A stretch of 21,467 bases of DNA from an uncultured Collinsella sp. (lineage in GTDB: Bacteria > Actinomycetota > Coriobacteriia > Coriobacteriales > Coriobacteriaceae). How positions within the stretch are numbered: position 1 is the stretch's first letter; every line of letters starts with the position of its first letter. The translations under genes and the position numbers were made by a program. The notes under the pieces are model-generated. The model was given only the letters and a program-made list of their open reading frames with translations. It searched no databases and was not told where the DNA came from. Below are positions 7,661 to 15,900 of this stretch, piece by piece. The stretch is from assembly GCA_902490095.1 (NCBI GenBank), contig CABUCQ010000027.1, positions 1 to 21,467 on the forward strand. The letters are read 5' to 3'.

Positions 7661-8551
7661 CTAATTCACGCGCTTGTCGCCCATAAAGAAGAGCGCCACC
7701 GTACCAGGTCCGGTATGCGAGCCAATCAGAGTACCGATGTTATTGATCTCAATCTTGCCTTTAAGCTGCGGAATCTGTTCCTCGATCAGCGCCGCAACTG
7801 CCTCGGCATCCTCGCGGCACGCCGAGTGCGACATGACGCACTTACCCGAATAATCCGCACCGTCCTGCACGTGTGCCATCATGGTCTTAGCCATCTCGGA
7901 AATCGCGCGCTTCTTAGTGCGAATCTTCTCACGTGGCGACAGCCCACCTTCGCAATCGACTGTCATAAGCGGGCAAATCTTAAGCGCCGTGCCGATGATC
8001 GCGCTCGCAGCCGAAATGCGACCGCCGCGCAGGTAGCTCGACAGATCGGTCGAGAAGAACCAGTGGTGCAGGTTGAGCTTGTGCTCCTCGATCCAGGCAG
8101 CCGTCTCGTCGAGTGAAGCCCCGCTATCGCGCACGTCGGCGGCACATTCCGCCAGCAGGCCAAAGCCCGAAGACGCCGCCAGCGAATCGATGACGCGCAC
8201 CTTGCCGCCCTGGGGATAGCGATCCGCGAGCATCTGCGCCGCAACGCAAGCCGAGCCATACGTACCCGAAATACCCGACGACAACGTCAGGTGCAGCACG
8301 TCTTTACCCTCGGCAACAAACGGCTCCCAAAACTCCTCGTACTCACCCACGCTCACCTGAGACGTCTTGGGCATGGCGCCTGCGGCAATCTGGGCAAAAA
8401 ACTCGTCCGGCGTAATCGACTGATACAGATCGTCCGTATAGACAACATCGTCGATCTCGTAATGAAAACACACGACAGGGATATTGCGCGATTCAAAGAA
8501 CTCCCGAGTTCGATCGGCGGCGGATTCACAGGTCAGGACAAAATCACTCAT
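7661..8551 (-). CDS. DegV family fatty-acid-binding protein
   Basis: DegV proteins bind a fatty acid between two domains. The related FakB proteins present it to the kinase FakA for phosphorylation and use in phospholipid synthesis. The sequence shows the N-terminal DFVLTCESAADRT, the TSQVSVGEYEEF segment, the LTLSSGISGTYGSA motif, and SSYLRGGRISAASAIIGTAL followed by KICPLM and KIRTKKRAI, all typical of the family. Length is 296 residues from the ATG at 8551. I prefer this to the upstream in-frame ATG at 8569 because AAGGAG sits 6 nt before 8551. No fakA gene is in the window, so the FakB role is inferred from family only. Confidence 0.93.
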   Translation of the reverse strand: MSDFVLTCESAADRTREFFESRNIPVVCFHYEIDDVVYTDDLYQSITPDEFFAQIAAGAMPKTSQVSVGEYEEFWEPFVAEGKDVLHLTLSSGISGTYGSACVAAQMLADRYPQGGKVRVIDSLAASSGFGLLAECAADVRDSGASLDETAAWIEEHKLNLHHWFFSTDLSSYLRGGRISAASAIIGTALKICPLMTVDCEGGLSPREKIRTKKRAISEMAKTMMAHVQDGADYSGKCVMSHSACREDAEAVAALIEEQIPQLKGKIEINNIGTLIGSHTGPGTVALFFMGDKRVN

Positions 8552-8579
8552 ATGAGGCTCCTTACTCATTGCTGCGCAA

Positions 8580-8590
8580 ATTATCGCACA
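8580..8590 (-). promoter_or_regulatory. Candidate promoter of the degV gene
   Basis: On the minus strand TGTGCGATAAT forms an extended -10 element (GATAAT at 8585-8580), about 29 nt before the chosen start. It repeats the string found before the MetRS-like gene. No good -35 box is seen. Confidence 0.4.
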
Positions 8591-8814
8591 GTGAGCCTAC
8601 ATACGGTACATATGTCCACTATTTACCAAATCGAACCAAAAATAGCGAACATCTTTACCACCATCGTTTCCACCGACCCCACGCATAAATATCTGAGAAA
8701 ACACCCTCTATCGTCTCCACCCAACCGCCATATCTACCTTCACTAAATCGATTTACCAAACCGTTCAGCCGACAATTCAGCCGCTGGCGCAAAATCGAAA
8801 CAAAAGCGGCGCAT
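8591..8814. other. Intergenic region, AT-richer, no gene seen
   Basis: The gap between degV and fbp (8552-8871, 320 nt) is clearly more AT-rich than its surroundings. Apart from the degV promoter at its left end and the palindrome at 8815-8844 I see no coding frame with a start and ribosome-binding site, no repeat and no RNA motif I can name. It probably holds the divergent promoters. Confidence 0.4.
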
Positions 8815-8844
8815 ACTGATAAACGTTTGACGCTGTTTATCAGT
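8815..8844. promoter_or_regulatory. 10-bp inverted repeat upstream of fbp (operator or leader hairpin)
   Basis: ACTGATAAAC (8815-8824) and GTTTATCAGT (8835-8844) are exact reverse complements with a 10-nt centre, followed by TTTACC. The element ends 27 nt before the fbp start codon. The arm spacing fits either a dimeric repressor site or a leader hairpin with a short T-run. I cannot name the factor. Confidence 0.55.
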
Positions 8845-8871
8845 TTTACCAGCCCCATCGGAAGGTGTTTC

Positions 8872-10788
8872 ATGGTCGCATTCGATCGCAACCCGCAAGA
8901 CTTTAAGTATCTGCGCCTGCTGTCGAGACAATTTCCCACCGAACAATCCGCGTTTACCGAGATTATCAATCTCTCGGCCATCCTCAATCTGCCAAAGGGC
9001 ACCGAGCATTTTATGAGCGACGTGCACGGCGAGTACGAAGCCTTTATGCACATCCTCAACAACTGCTCGGGCGTCGTGCGCGAGCATGTCGACGAGATCT
9101 TTGGCGACACGCTCTCCTTTGACGAGAAGGGCGAGCTGTGCACGCTCATCTACTATCCGCGCGAGAAGATCGACCTGGTCCGCAGCCGGCGCGAGGACTC
9201 GCCCACCTGGTACAAGACGATGCTTGACCAGCTCATCATGGTCGCGCGTTCGCTTTCAAGCCGCTACACGCGCTCCAAGGTGCGTAAGGCCATCCCGCGC
9301 GATTACGCCTATATCATCGACGAGTTGTTGCACACGCACCCGGACGAGAACAACTATCGCGTGCGCTATCACGAGCGCATCGTGGAGTCCATCCTGGAGA
9401 CCGCAAGCGCCGACGACTTTATCGAGTCGCTCGCCTCGCTTATCAAGCGCCTGGCCGTCGACCACCTGCACCTGGTGGGCGACATCTTCGACCGCGGCGG
9501 CGGCGCGGCCAAGATTATGGACCGCCTGCTCACCTACCATTCACTCGACATCCAGTGGGGCAACCACGACCTGCTGTGGATGGGCGCTGCGGCCGGTGAA
9601 CCTGCCTGCATCGCCACGGTGCTGCGCAACAACCTACGCTACGACAACTACGAGATCCTCGAGAACGACTACGGCATCTCGCTGCGTGAACTTGTCGCCT
9701 TTGCTGATGCCACCTACACCGCCGGTGAGTCCATCACCCCGCTGATCAAGGCCATCAACGTTCTGCTCTTTAAGCTCGAGGGTCAGATTATCCAGCGCCA
9801 CCCCGAGTTCGATATGACCGACCGCCTGCTACTCGACAAGATCGACCACGACACCGGCACGGTCACGCTCGCCGACGGCAGCGTGTGGCCGCTCACGACC
9901 AGCGACTTCCCCACCGTCGACCCGGCGGACCCCTATACGCTCACGCCCGAGGAGCAGCACATCATCGACAAGCTCGTGTCCGAGTTTGTCACCGCCGATC
10001 ACCTGCATCGCCATATCGATTTCCTCTATTCCCACGGCTCGATGTACAAGGTCGCCAACGGCAACCTGCTGTTCCATGGCTGCGTGCCGCTCAACGAAGA
10101 CGGCACCTTTAGCAGCATGAACTGCCTGGGCACCTGGCACGCTGGCCGCGATTATCTCGATTTTTGCGACCACATCGCCCGCCGAGCCTGGCGCGTGGGC
10201 GACCGCGACGCCCTCGACTGGATGTGGTACCTGTGGATTGGCTTTAACTCACCCGCCAGCGGACGCCTGGTGCGTACCTTTGAGCGCGCCTATATCGCCG
10301 ATAAGAGCACCTGGGTCGAGCCGATGGATCCGTACTTTACGCTTACCAAGTCGCCCTCGGTCTGCGACGACATCATGCGCGAGTTTGGCGTCGCGCCCAT
10401 GGCATGTTCACCGACCGGCCACATCATCAACGGCCACACGCCTGTTAAAACCACCAAGGGCGAGCAACCCATCCGCGCCGAGGGCAAGCTGCTGGTCATC
10501 GATGGCGGCTTTTGCCGCGCTTACCATCCCAAGACGGGTATCGCCGGCTATACGCTCATCTCGAGCTCGCGCGGCTGCCGCCTCAAGTCGCACCGGGCCT
10601 TTACGACGGTTGCCGAGGCACTCACGCGCAACGTGGACATCGAAAGCGAGACCAACCGTTTTGACCAAGCAGACCGTCGCCGCATGGTGAGCGACACCGA
10701 TACTGGCGCCAAGATCCGCAGCCAGATCCAGGACCTGCGCCAGCTGCTCGATGCATATAGAAACGGTGCTATCGAGGAGCGCGCCTAG
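8872..10788 (+). CDS. fbp: Fructose-1,6-bisphosphatase, class III
   Basis: The enzyme hydrolyses fructose 1,6-bisphosphate to fructose 6-phosphate in gluconeogenesis, in the cytoplasm. It belongs to the Firmicutes-type (Bacillus Fbp) class with a calcineurin-like metallophosphatase core. Metal-site motifs are SDVHGEYEAF (49-58), GDIFDRGG (203-210), QWGNHDLLW (228-236) and GHTPVK (521-526). The length of 638 residues is usual for the class. The start at 8872 is preceded by GGAAGGTG 4 nt upstream. An upstream in-frame TTG at 8827 has no comparable site and would begin inside the palindrome at 8815-8844. The downstream gtrA-like gene starts 78 nt after the stop. Confidence 0.96.
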   Translation: MVAFDRNPQDFKYLRLLSRQFPTEQSAFTEIINLSAILNLPKGTEHFMSDVHGEYEAFMHILNNCSGVVREHVDEIFGDTLSFDEKGELCTLIYYPREKIDLVRSRREDSPTWYKTMLDQLIMVARSLSSRYTRSKVRKAIPRDYAYIIDELLHTHPDENNYRVRYHERIVESILETASADDFIESLASLIKRLAVDHLHLVGDIFDRGGGAAKIMDRLLTYHSLDIQWGNHDLLWMGAAAGEPACIATVLRNNLRYDNYEILENDYGISLRELVAFADATYTAGESITPLIKAINVLLFKLEGQIIQRHPEFDMTDRLLLDKIDHDTGTVTLADGSVWPLTTSDFPTVDPADPYTLTPEEQHIIDKLVSEFVTADHLHRHIDFLYSHGSMYKVANGNLLFHGCVPLNEDGTFSSMNCLGTWHAGRDYLDFCDHIARRAWRVGDRDALDWMWYLWIGFNSPASGRLVRTFERAYIADKSTWVEPMDPYFTLTKSPSVCDDIMREFGVAPMACSPTGHIINGHTPVKTTKGEQPIRAEGKLLVIDGGFCRAYHPKTGIAGYTLISSSRGCRLKSHRAFTTVAEALTRNVDIESETNRFDQADRRRMVSDTDTGAKIRSQIQDLRQLLDAYRNGAIEERA

Positions 10789-10794
10789 CACCAC

Positions 10795-10837
10795 CCGCGG
10801 GGATTGGCTAAACTTGCTGAGTTTGTCATCCCCGCGG
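10795..10837 (+). repeat. Composite inverted repeat between fbp and the first gtrA-like gene
   Basis: CCGCGGGGAT (10795-10804) pairs with ATCCCCGCGG (10828-10837), and inside it AAACT (10810-10814) pairs with AGTTT (10820-10824). No T-run follows, so it looks more like an mRNA processing or attenuation structure than a terminator. Confidence 0.55.
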
Positions 10838-10866
10838 CGCTTCGGCGCCAGCTTAAGGCAGGTACC

Positions 10867-11262
10867 ATGCAAAAGCTCCTTGCGCAGATCATGAAATTTG
10901 GCGTCGTCGGTGTCATTGCCACGGTTATCGACTTTGGCATTATGAATCTGCTCCACTACGGTCTGGGCCTCAACATCCTAATCGCCAACACGAGCGGCTT
11001 TATCGTCTCGCTCATCTTTAATTACGTCGCCAGCATGAAGTACGTGTTTGCGCACAAGGAAGGCATGAGCCGCCGCCGCGAGTTCATTATCTTTGTCATG
11101 CTGTCCGTGATCGGCCTGGCACTCAACGACGGTATCGTGCTGGCGCTCAACACCGGTCTGGGGCTCGAGGCCAATATCGCCAAGATCTGCGCCACCGCGC
11201 TTGTCATGGTCTACAACTTTGTGACCCGAAAGATCTTCCTGGAGGGCGACGAGACCAAGTAA
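10867..11262 (+). CDS. GtrA family membrane protein (first of a tandem pair)
   Basis: This 131-residue protein has four hydrophobic helices (about 9-29, 35-55, 71-92 and 99-118), the layout of GtrA/DPMS-like proteins. These act in moving polyprenyl-linked sugars across the membrane or assist glycosyltransferases. Family-type segments are FGVVGVIATVIDFGIMN near the start and FNYVASMKYVFAH at about 51-63. The start at 10867 (MQKLLAQIMKF) is preferred over an upstream TTG because it fits the family, although the ribosome-binding site (AAGGCAGG) is only moderate. It is followed 219 nt later by a second, related gene. Confidence 0.9.
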   Translation: MQKLLAQIMKFGVVGVIATVIDFGIMNLLHYGLGLNILIANTSGFIVSLIFNYVASMKYVFAHKEGMSRRREFIIFVMLSVIGLALNDGIVLALNTGLGLEANIAKICATALVMVYNFVTRKIFLEGDETK

Positions 11263-11281
11263 CTCGCAACCTTACAGCCTT

Positions 11282-11340
11282 ACGATGCCCACGGACAATG
11301 CGCGCTCAGCACAGTATCGCCCGTGGGCATCGTTCGTTTA
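11282..11340 (+). terminator. Hairpin after the first gtrA-like gene
   Basis: ACGATGCCCACGG (11282-11294) and CCGTGGGCATCGT (11321-11333) form a perfect 13-bp stem around a 26-nt loop, followed by TCGTTTA. It is a probable intrinsic terminator with an imperfect T-run. Confidence 0.7.
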
Positions 11341-11481
11341 CGGGCAAATTTTCAACGTTTGCGGATTACCTCTTGAATATTTGGCGAGTTCGTATAGTTC
11401 TTTTCAAAGACCTTACGTTTCCCATGCAAAAGCTCTAAAGTAACTCGTTGCTCGATTCATCAACGCATTGGATGTGATTAC

Positions 11482-11889
11482 GTGCGCAAGGCGCTGGCAC
11501 AACCTCATACCAAGCAGTTCCTCAAGTTCGCCGTCGTGGGTCTTATCTCCTTTGGCATCGACTGGGGCATGCTTATTGCGCTCGTCGAGCTGTTCCACCT
11601 CGACTTTTTGATGAGCACGACGGTCTCGTTTACCACGTCCGTCGTGGTTAACTACTGGCTCAGCATGAAGTACGTGTTCGACCATCGCGAGGGCATGAGC
11701 CGCAAGCGCGAGTTCACGATCTTCACCATCCTGTCGGTAATCGGTCTGGGCCTCAACGACCTGTACATGTTTGTGGGCGTCACGTTTTTGAGCATCGGCT
11801 ACCAGGCCATGAAGGCCATCGCGACGTTCCTCGTCACCTGGTACAACTACTTCAGCCGCCGCTTCTTCCTCGAAGGCGCACGGTCGTAG
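11482..11889 (+). CDS. GtrA family membrane protein (second of a tandem pair)
   Basis: This 135-residue, four-helix protein is clearly related to the preceding gene. Both share the order SMKYVF, H, EGMSR, REF, IF, LSVIGL and LND in the middle, and both end in a basic RKIFLEG/RRFFLEG motif. The start is GTG at 11482 with a weak GGATGTGA site upstream. It has its own terminator, and the hairpin at 11282-11333 separates it from its paralogue, so it probably has its own promoter in 11341-11481, where I cannot fix the boxes. Role as for the GtrA family: a membrane partner in polyprenyl-phosphate sugar transfer, inferred only. Confidence 0.9.
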   Translation: MRKALAQPHTKQFLKFAVVGLISFGIDWGMLIALVELFHLDFLMSTTVSFTTSVVVNYWLSMKYVFDHREGMSRKREFTIFTILSVIGLGLNDLYMFVGVTFLSIGYQAMKAIATFLVTWYNYFSRRFFLEGARS

Positions 11890-11915
11890 TCGATTCACTA
11901 TTTGCTTGAATGTAT

Positions 11916-11949
11916 AACCGGTTGGAATTCCCGTTCCAACCGGTTTTTT
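11916..11949 (+). terminator. Intrinsic terminator after the second gtrA-like gene
   Basis: AACCGGTTGGAA (11916-11927) pairs with TTCCAACCGGTT (11934-11945) around a 6-nt loop. The final stem bases run into TTTTTT (11944-11949). Confidence 0.92.
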
Positions 11950-11988
11950 GTTTGCCGAGAGACCCGGCGACCCAGTCCTCTACGCATG

Positions 11989-12028
11989 AAAAACGGGCAG
12001 CCCGGATGTTTGTCCGAACCGCCCGTTT
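11989..12028 (-). terminator. Intrinsic terminator of the DUF4430 operon
   Basis: On the minus strand AAACGGGC (12028-12021) pairs with GCCCGTTT (11998-11991) with an inner CGGA/TCCG stem. A TTTTT run follows at 11993-11989. It ends the leftward two-gene unit 20 nt after the stop codon of the last gene. Confidence 0.88.
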
Positions 12029-12048
12029 GGTGCGATATGTCGAGGTCT

Positions 12049-12957
12049 CTAGCCTGTAACGTAATACCAGACTACGTTGTCGCCATTGGAGAGAACGTAG
12101 TTACTGCAGGCCGTCATGGGCGTTGTGCCGTTGACGGAATACATCCAGCCGCTCGTGCCGCCGTACTGTTTCTCGGCCAAACCACCAATCGCAGAAACAT
12201 ACGTGCCGTACGATGAGCCGTGTGCGTTGACAGAAAGGCCCAGCGCGCACAGGGCATCGTAGACGGTAGCACCTTCGTTAAAGGTAAAGGTGCCACCAGA
12301 GGACACAGGATTGTCCACAGCGCTCGATGTGACCGAAACCGTCACCGTAACGTAGTTGGACTCCTGTGAGCCGCTCTGGCCGCCCGAGGAGGCGTTTCCA
12401 CCATTAGAGGATGAGGCTCCATTAGACGACTGGCCACCGCCCGAAGAAGCACCGCCAGATACATTGGAAGTATCACCGGCTCCCGTATTTTGGGCAGCGG
12501 ATTTATCGCCAGACTTCTTGCCGTCCTGACCATCGGACTTCTTGCTATCCGATTTTTTGTCCGATTCCTTGTTTGAAGACTCGGAATCGTCCTTGGACTT
12601 GGACTCATCAGAATCCTTGGACTCATCTTTTGCGTCATTCGATGACTTGGAATCCTTGGAACTGGCCTCGCCCGAAGTAGTAGTCGAGCCAGACGCCTTG
12701 GCGTCCTTCGCGACGACACTCTCTCCCGTCACGGTCTGAATGATCCAGTCGATGGACCAGGCACCGCTTGTGGAAGGATGGACGAAACCCAGCGAGACGA
12801 CGATCAGAATGGTGCATGCGGCAGTCAGAACGCCAAGGAGCGCCTTGTGACGAGAGGCGGACGCCGCCGAAGCGGCGCCCTCTTGCTTTGGATCATCGAG
12901 CTGGATAAACGAGGAGTCGGGCTGTTGCCCGCTGGTCTCCTTGGGCTTATCGGGCAT
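12049..12957 (-). CDS. Membrane-tethered DUF4430 (transcobalamin C-terminal-like) protein
   Basis: The 302-residue product has a cytoplasmic N-terminus and one transmembrane helix (about 38-59). A long Ser/Lys/Asp/Glu-rich then Gly/Ser/Asn-rich linker follows (about 85-200), then one C-terminal DUF4430 domain (202-301). The domain shows a Thr/Val-rich first strand, the GTFTFNEGATVYDALCALGL segment (222-241), SGWMYSVNG (269-277) and the end VLSNGDNVVWYYVTG. Two cysteines (237, 284) could form a disulfide. DUF4430 is the fold of the C-terminal cobalamin-contacting domain of intrinsic factor and transcobalamin. The gene overlaps the end of the large surface-protein gene by 11 nt (ATG at 12957) or 20 nt (GTG at 12966), which suggests translational coupling and shared riboswitch control. 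I infer it receives cobamide from the larger protein near the membrane. Confidence 0.88.
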   Translation of the reverse strand: MPDKPKETSGQQPDSSFIQLDDPKQEGAASAASASRHKALLGVLTAACTILIVVSLGFVHPSTSGAWSIDWIIQTVTGESVVAKDAKASGSTTTSGEASSKDSKSSNDAKDESKDSDESKSKDDSESSNKESDKKSDSKKSDGQDGKKSGDKSAAQNTGAGDTSNVSGGASSGGGQSSNGASSSNGGNASSGGQSGSQESNYVTVTVSVTSSAVDNPVSSGGTFTFNEGATVYDALCALGLSVNAHGSSYGTYVSAIGGLAEKQYGGTSGWMYSVNGTTPMTACSNYVLSNGDNVVWYYVTG

Positions 12958-15900
12958 TACCGTCACCCTTGCCGCGCTTGGTCAGCACGAAGACGGCGAT
13001 GAGCGCGAGGCCAATCACGCCGGCGGCAACGCCGACGATGGCGAGCGGATTGGTGCCAGTCTCCTGCTCAGAAGCACTAGAGGACTTCTTAGCAGTGGTC
13101 GTGGAAGCAACACCCGTATCGGACTTGGAATCGGACTTCTTGTCGGACTTGCTGTCCTTCTTGTCAGACTTCTTCTCGTCTTTCTTATCGGACTTATCGG
13201 AGTCCTTCTTGTTGGACTTGTTGTCCTTGGTCTCGGTCTTGGTCGACACCGTCGTCTTGATCACCGGCTTCTGACCCGGGGCGACAGCGCCGCCAGCCTG
13301 CTGGCCCTTCGTGCCGGAGCCGGAACCCGTGCCAGCGCCAGCACCGGAACCGTTGCCAGCGCCACCATTGCCGCCATTGGAGCCAGAACCACCATTGCCG
13401 CCAGGGTTAACGGCATTCTTGGTCCACTTGGCATACAGCGTCAGATCGGCCGTCACCGGCGTACTGAAGTCATACGCCTGCGTGCAAGCCTCATCGGTGA
13501 ACCAACCGCCGAAAGTGTAGCCATCGCGCGTCGGATCGGCCGGCTTGACCAGCTTGCCGTCGGCCGTAGCAACAAACTTAGTGTCGCAAGCAGACCCGCC
13601 GTTGGAATTAAAGGCAACCGTCCAAGACTCAACGGCCCCGAGCTTGAACAGCGTGCCCGAATCATTGATGTAGTACAGGTTGCCAGATGCATCGGCGATG
13701 ACCGGAGAGTCACAGTACTGGTAATGGCCAGCCGCATCATAAATCTGCGTCGCCTCTGCATCGCCGAGCGTATAGCGATACACGCCACCACCAGCAGAGT
13801 AGTTGACGTAATCCTTGCTATCCGCGCTGTTAACGGTGAAGTACACATGGGTCTTGCCGCCCTGAACGCTCACCAGCGGAGTAGCAGCAATACCGTTGAG
13901 GCCAGCCGGCAGCGCCTTGCCGTCGGCAGCAGCGATCATCGTGGTCTTACCCGTCTTCAGGTTGTAGAGAACCAGAGCAGAGCCAGTAGCCGTCTGTCCG
14001 CCGACAATCAGATTGTCACCAGACACCGCGGGGGCGCTCAGATTATTCGTAAGGCCCAGATCAACCGTCTTCTGCTCGCTCAGTACGCCCTTCGCCGAAA
14101 GCGAAATCACATGAAGCTTTCCGTCGTGTGTCATCTGATAGAAGGTCGAACCATTAGACGGATCGGCAATGCAATCGGCATTTGCGACAGCGCCGAGCTT
14201 CATGGTCGAAACGACATCGCCCGTCGTCTTATCAATGCACTTAAGCGTACCCGCGCTCGTAGGAACGATGGCATACTTATCCGTCAAAGCCGCACCAGTC
14301 CAGTAATAGCCCTCGGCAGGGTCGATGTTCTGCCAAGAAACTTCGCCCGTGGCAATCTTAATGCGTGCAAAGGAGCCGTTGCCGTAGGTCGCGTTGTAAT
14401 TCTCGTCATACGAAATATCGACCGAGCCTACATAGACGTACTCGCCGTCCGAAACGACGGTGCAGGAGCTCTGCGTCAAGTCCGTCAAACCAGGCGTCAG
14501 CCACTTGCAGATCAGCTTGTCTGCAGTAATCGCCTGGACCGCACCGCCGTTGAGCGAAACGATGATAAGGCCATTGGTATAGATCGGACGAGAAGTATAG
14601 CTCACCTTGGAGGCAAGCGGCGCAGAGGCAACCTTTTTGCCCGTGGACGAATCGATCTTAATGAGCTCGTTCTCGGTCGCGATATACACAAAGCCGTTAG
14701 CGATGACAGGCTCGCTGCAGTTGGCATACTGCTGACCAGACTCGGCCTTCCAATCGAAGGCCCACTTAAGACCGGCGGCCTGCGCAGGCGTCTTGGCATC
14801 CGTTACGGTCGAACCGTTGCCACTGTTGCCGTAGCCGGCCCACTCGGCATCCCAATCAGGGGTCGTCGCGCTCGGGTCCACGACAATCTTGTCGGGATCG
14901 GGCATGGGCGAATTTTCGGTGGTATAGGCAAGCGTGACCTTATCGCCGCTCTTGAGCGTAATCTGATTGGCGCAAAGTAAGGAGGGCTCTCCGTTGATAT
15001 ACAGATGCCAATATTTATTGGTCGCAGCATCCCAACCATACGGTTTGTGATCAAACGGCGAAGTAATGGAATTCAGGAACCAGTACTCACCACTCTGGGA
15101 GCCGTTGTACGCAACGCCCTTGGCCTTCAGAACTGCCTCAATAAGGTTCTGGGCCGTGGAGCCTTCGGGCAGAGAAACATTGCTTGCCGAGCCCCAACGA
15201 GTATTGTTGCCGTTGACATCGGGACCGATAACATCGACAGACCCAAGAACCTGGCCAGGAAGGGCATCGGCGTCAGCACCATACATAAAGGTGACGGCGT
15301 CACCCTCTTGGAGCTCGTAGGCACCGGCGCCAACGTCGGCGAACTTGCCATTTACGTAGAAGCGCCAATAGCTATTAGTCGCAGCATCCCAGCCATAGGA
15401 CTTACCATCGAACGGCGAAGTAATGCCGTTGAGGAACCAGCCCCAAGACGATTCGCCAGCATCGAGAGTAAGGCCGGTCTGCTCAAGGAGATCCTTGGCA
15501 GTAGAGCCCGACTTGAGACTCGTCTGGCCCGTCGAAGCCCAAACCTGCTGCTTGCCGTCCTTGTCCTTACCGAGGACCTGAACGGAAGCATGGACGGAAT
15601 CGGACGGCAACTGGTCGCCCCAGCCACCGTAGAACCACGTAACGGTATCACCAGCATGAATGGTGACATTGTCTGCCGTGTAGTCGCTCGACTTGCCGTT
15701 GATGAACAGCTGCCAATAGGTCGAATAATCGAACGGCGTACCCAGCTCAACACCGTTGTATTTAAGGCTCAGAATGAAGGAGCCCGCAGCAACGGCGTCG
15801 ATGCCATTCGCCTCGAGCGCGACCTTCGTAAGGTCAAGTGCGTTCGAGCCGGACGTCACCACATACTGCGCGTTATCGACCCAAGTCTGAGTCTTGCCCT

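Noticed and set aside
12480..12680. Similar repeat-rich stretch in the second DUF4430 gene
   Set aside because: Low-complexity Ser/Lys/Asp/Glu linker coding sequence, not an independent repeat element.
13100..13260. Short repeated DNA words that could suggest a CRISPR-like or tandem array
   Set aside because: They are codons of a Lys/Asp/Ser linker in frame. Spacing is irregular and there are no unique spacers.
12941..14980. Long + strand reading frame (679 codons) opposite the large surface protein
   Set aside because: The product is a repetitive, Arg/Ile/Leu-rich sequence with no domain. The opposite strand encodes recognisable domains in order. This is an antisense shadow of a GC-rich gene.
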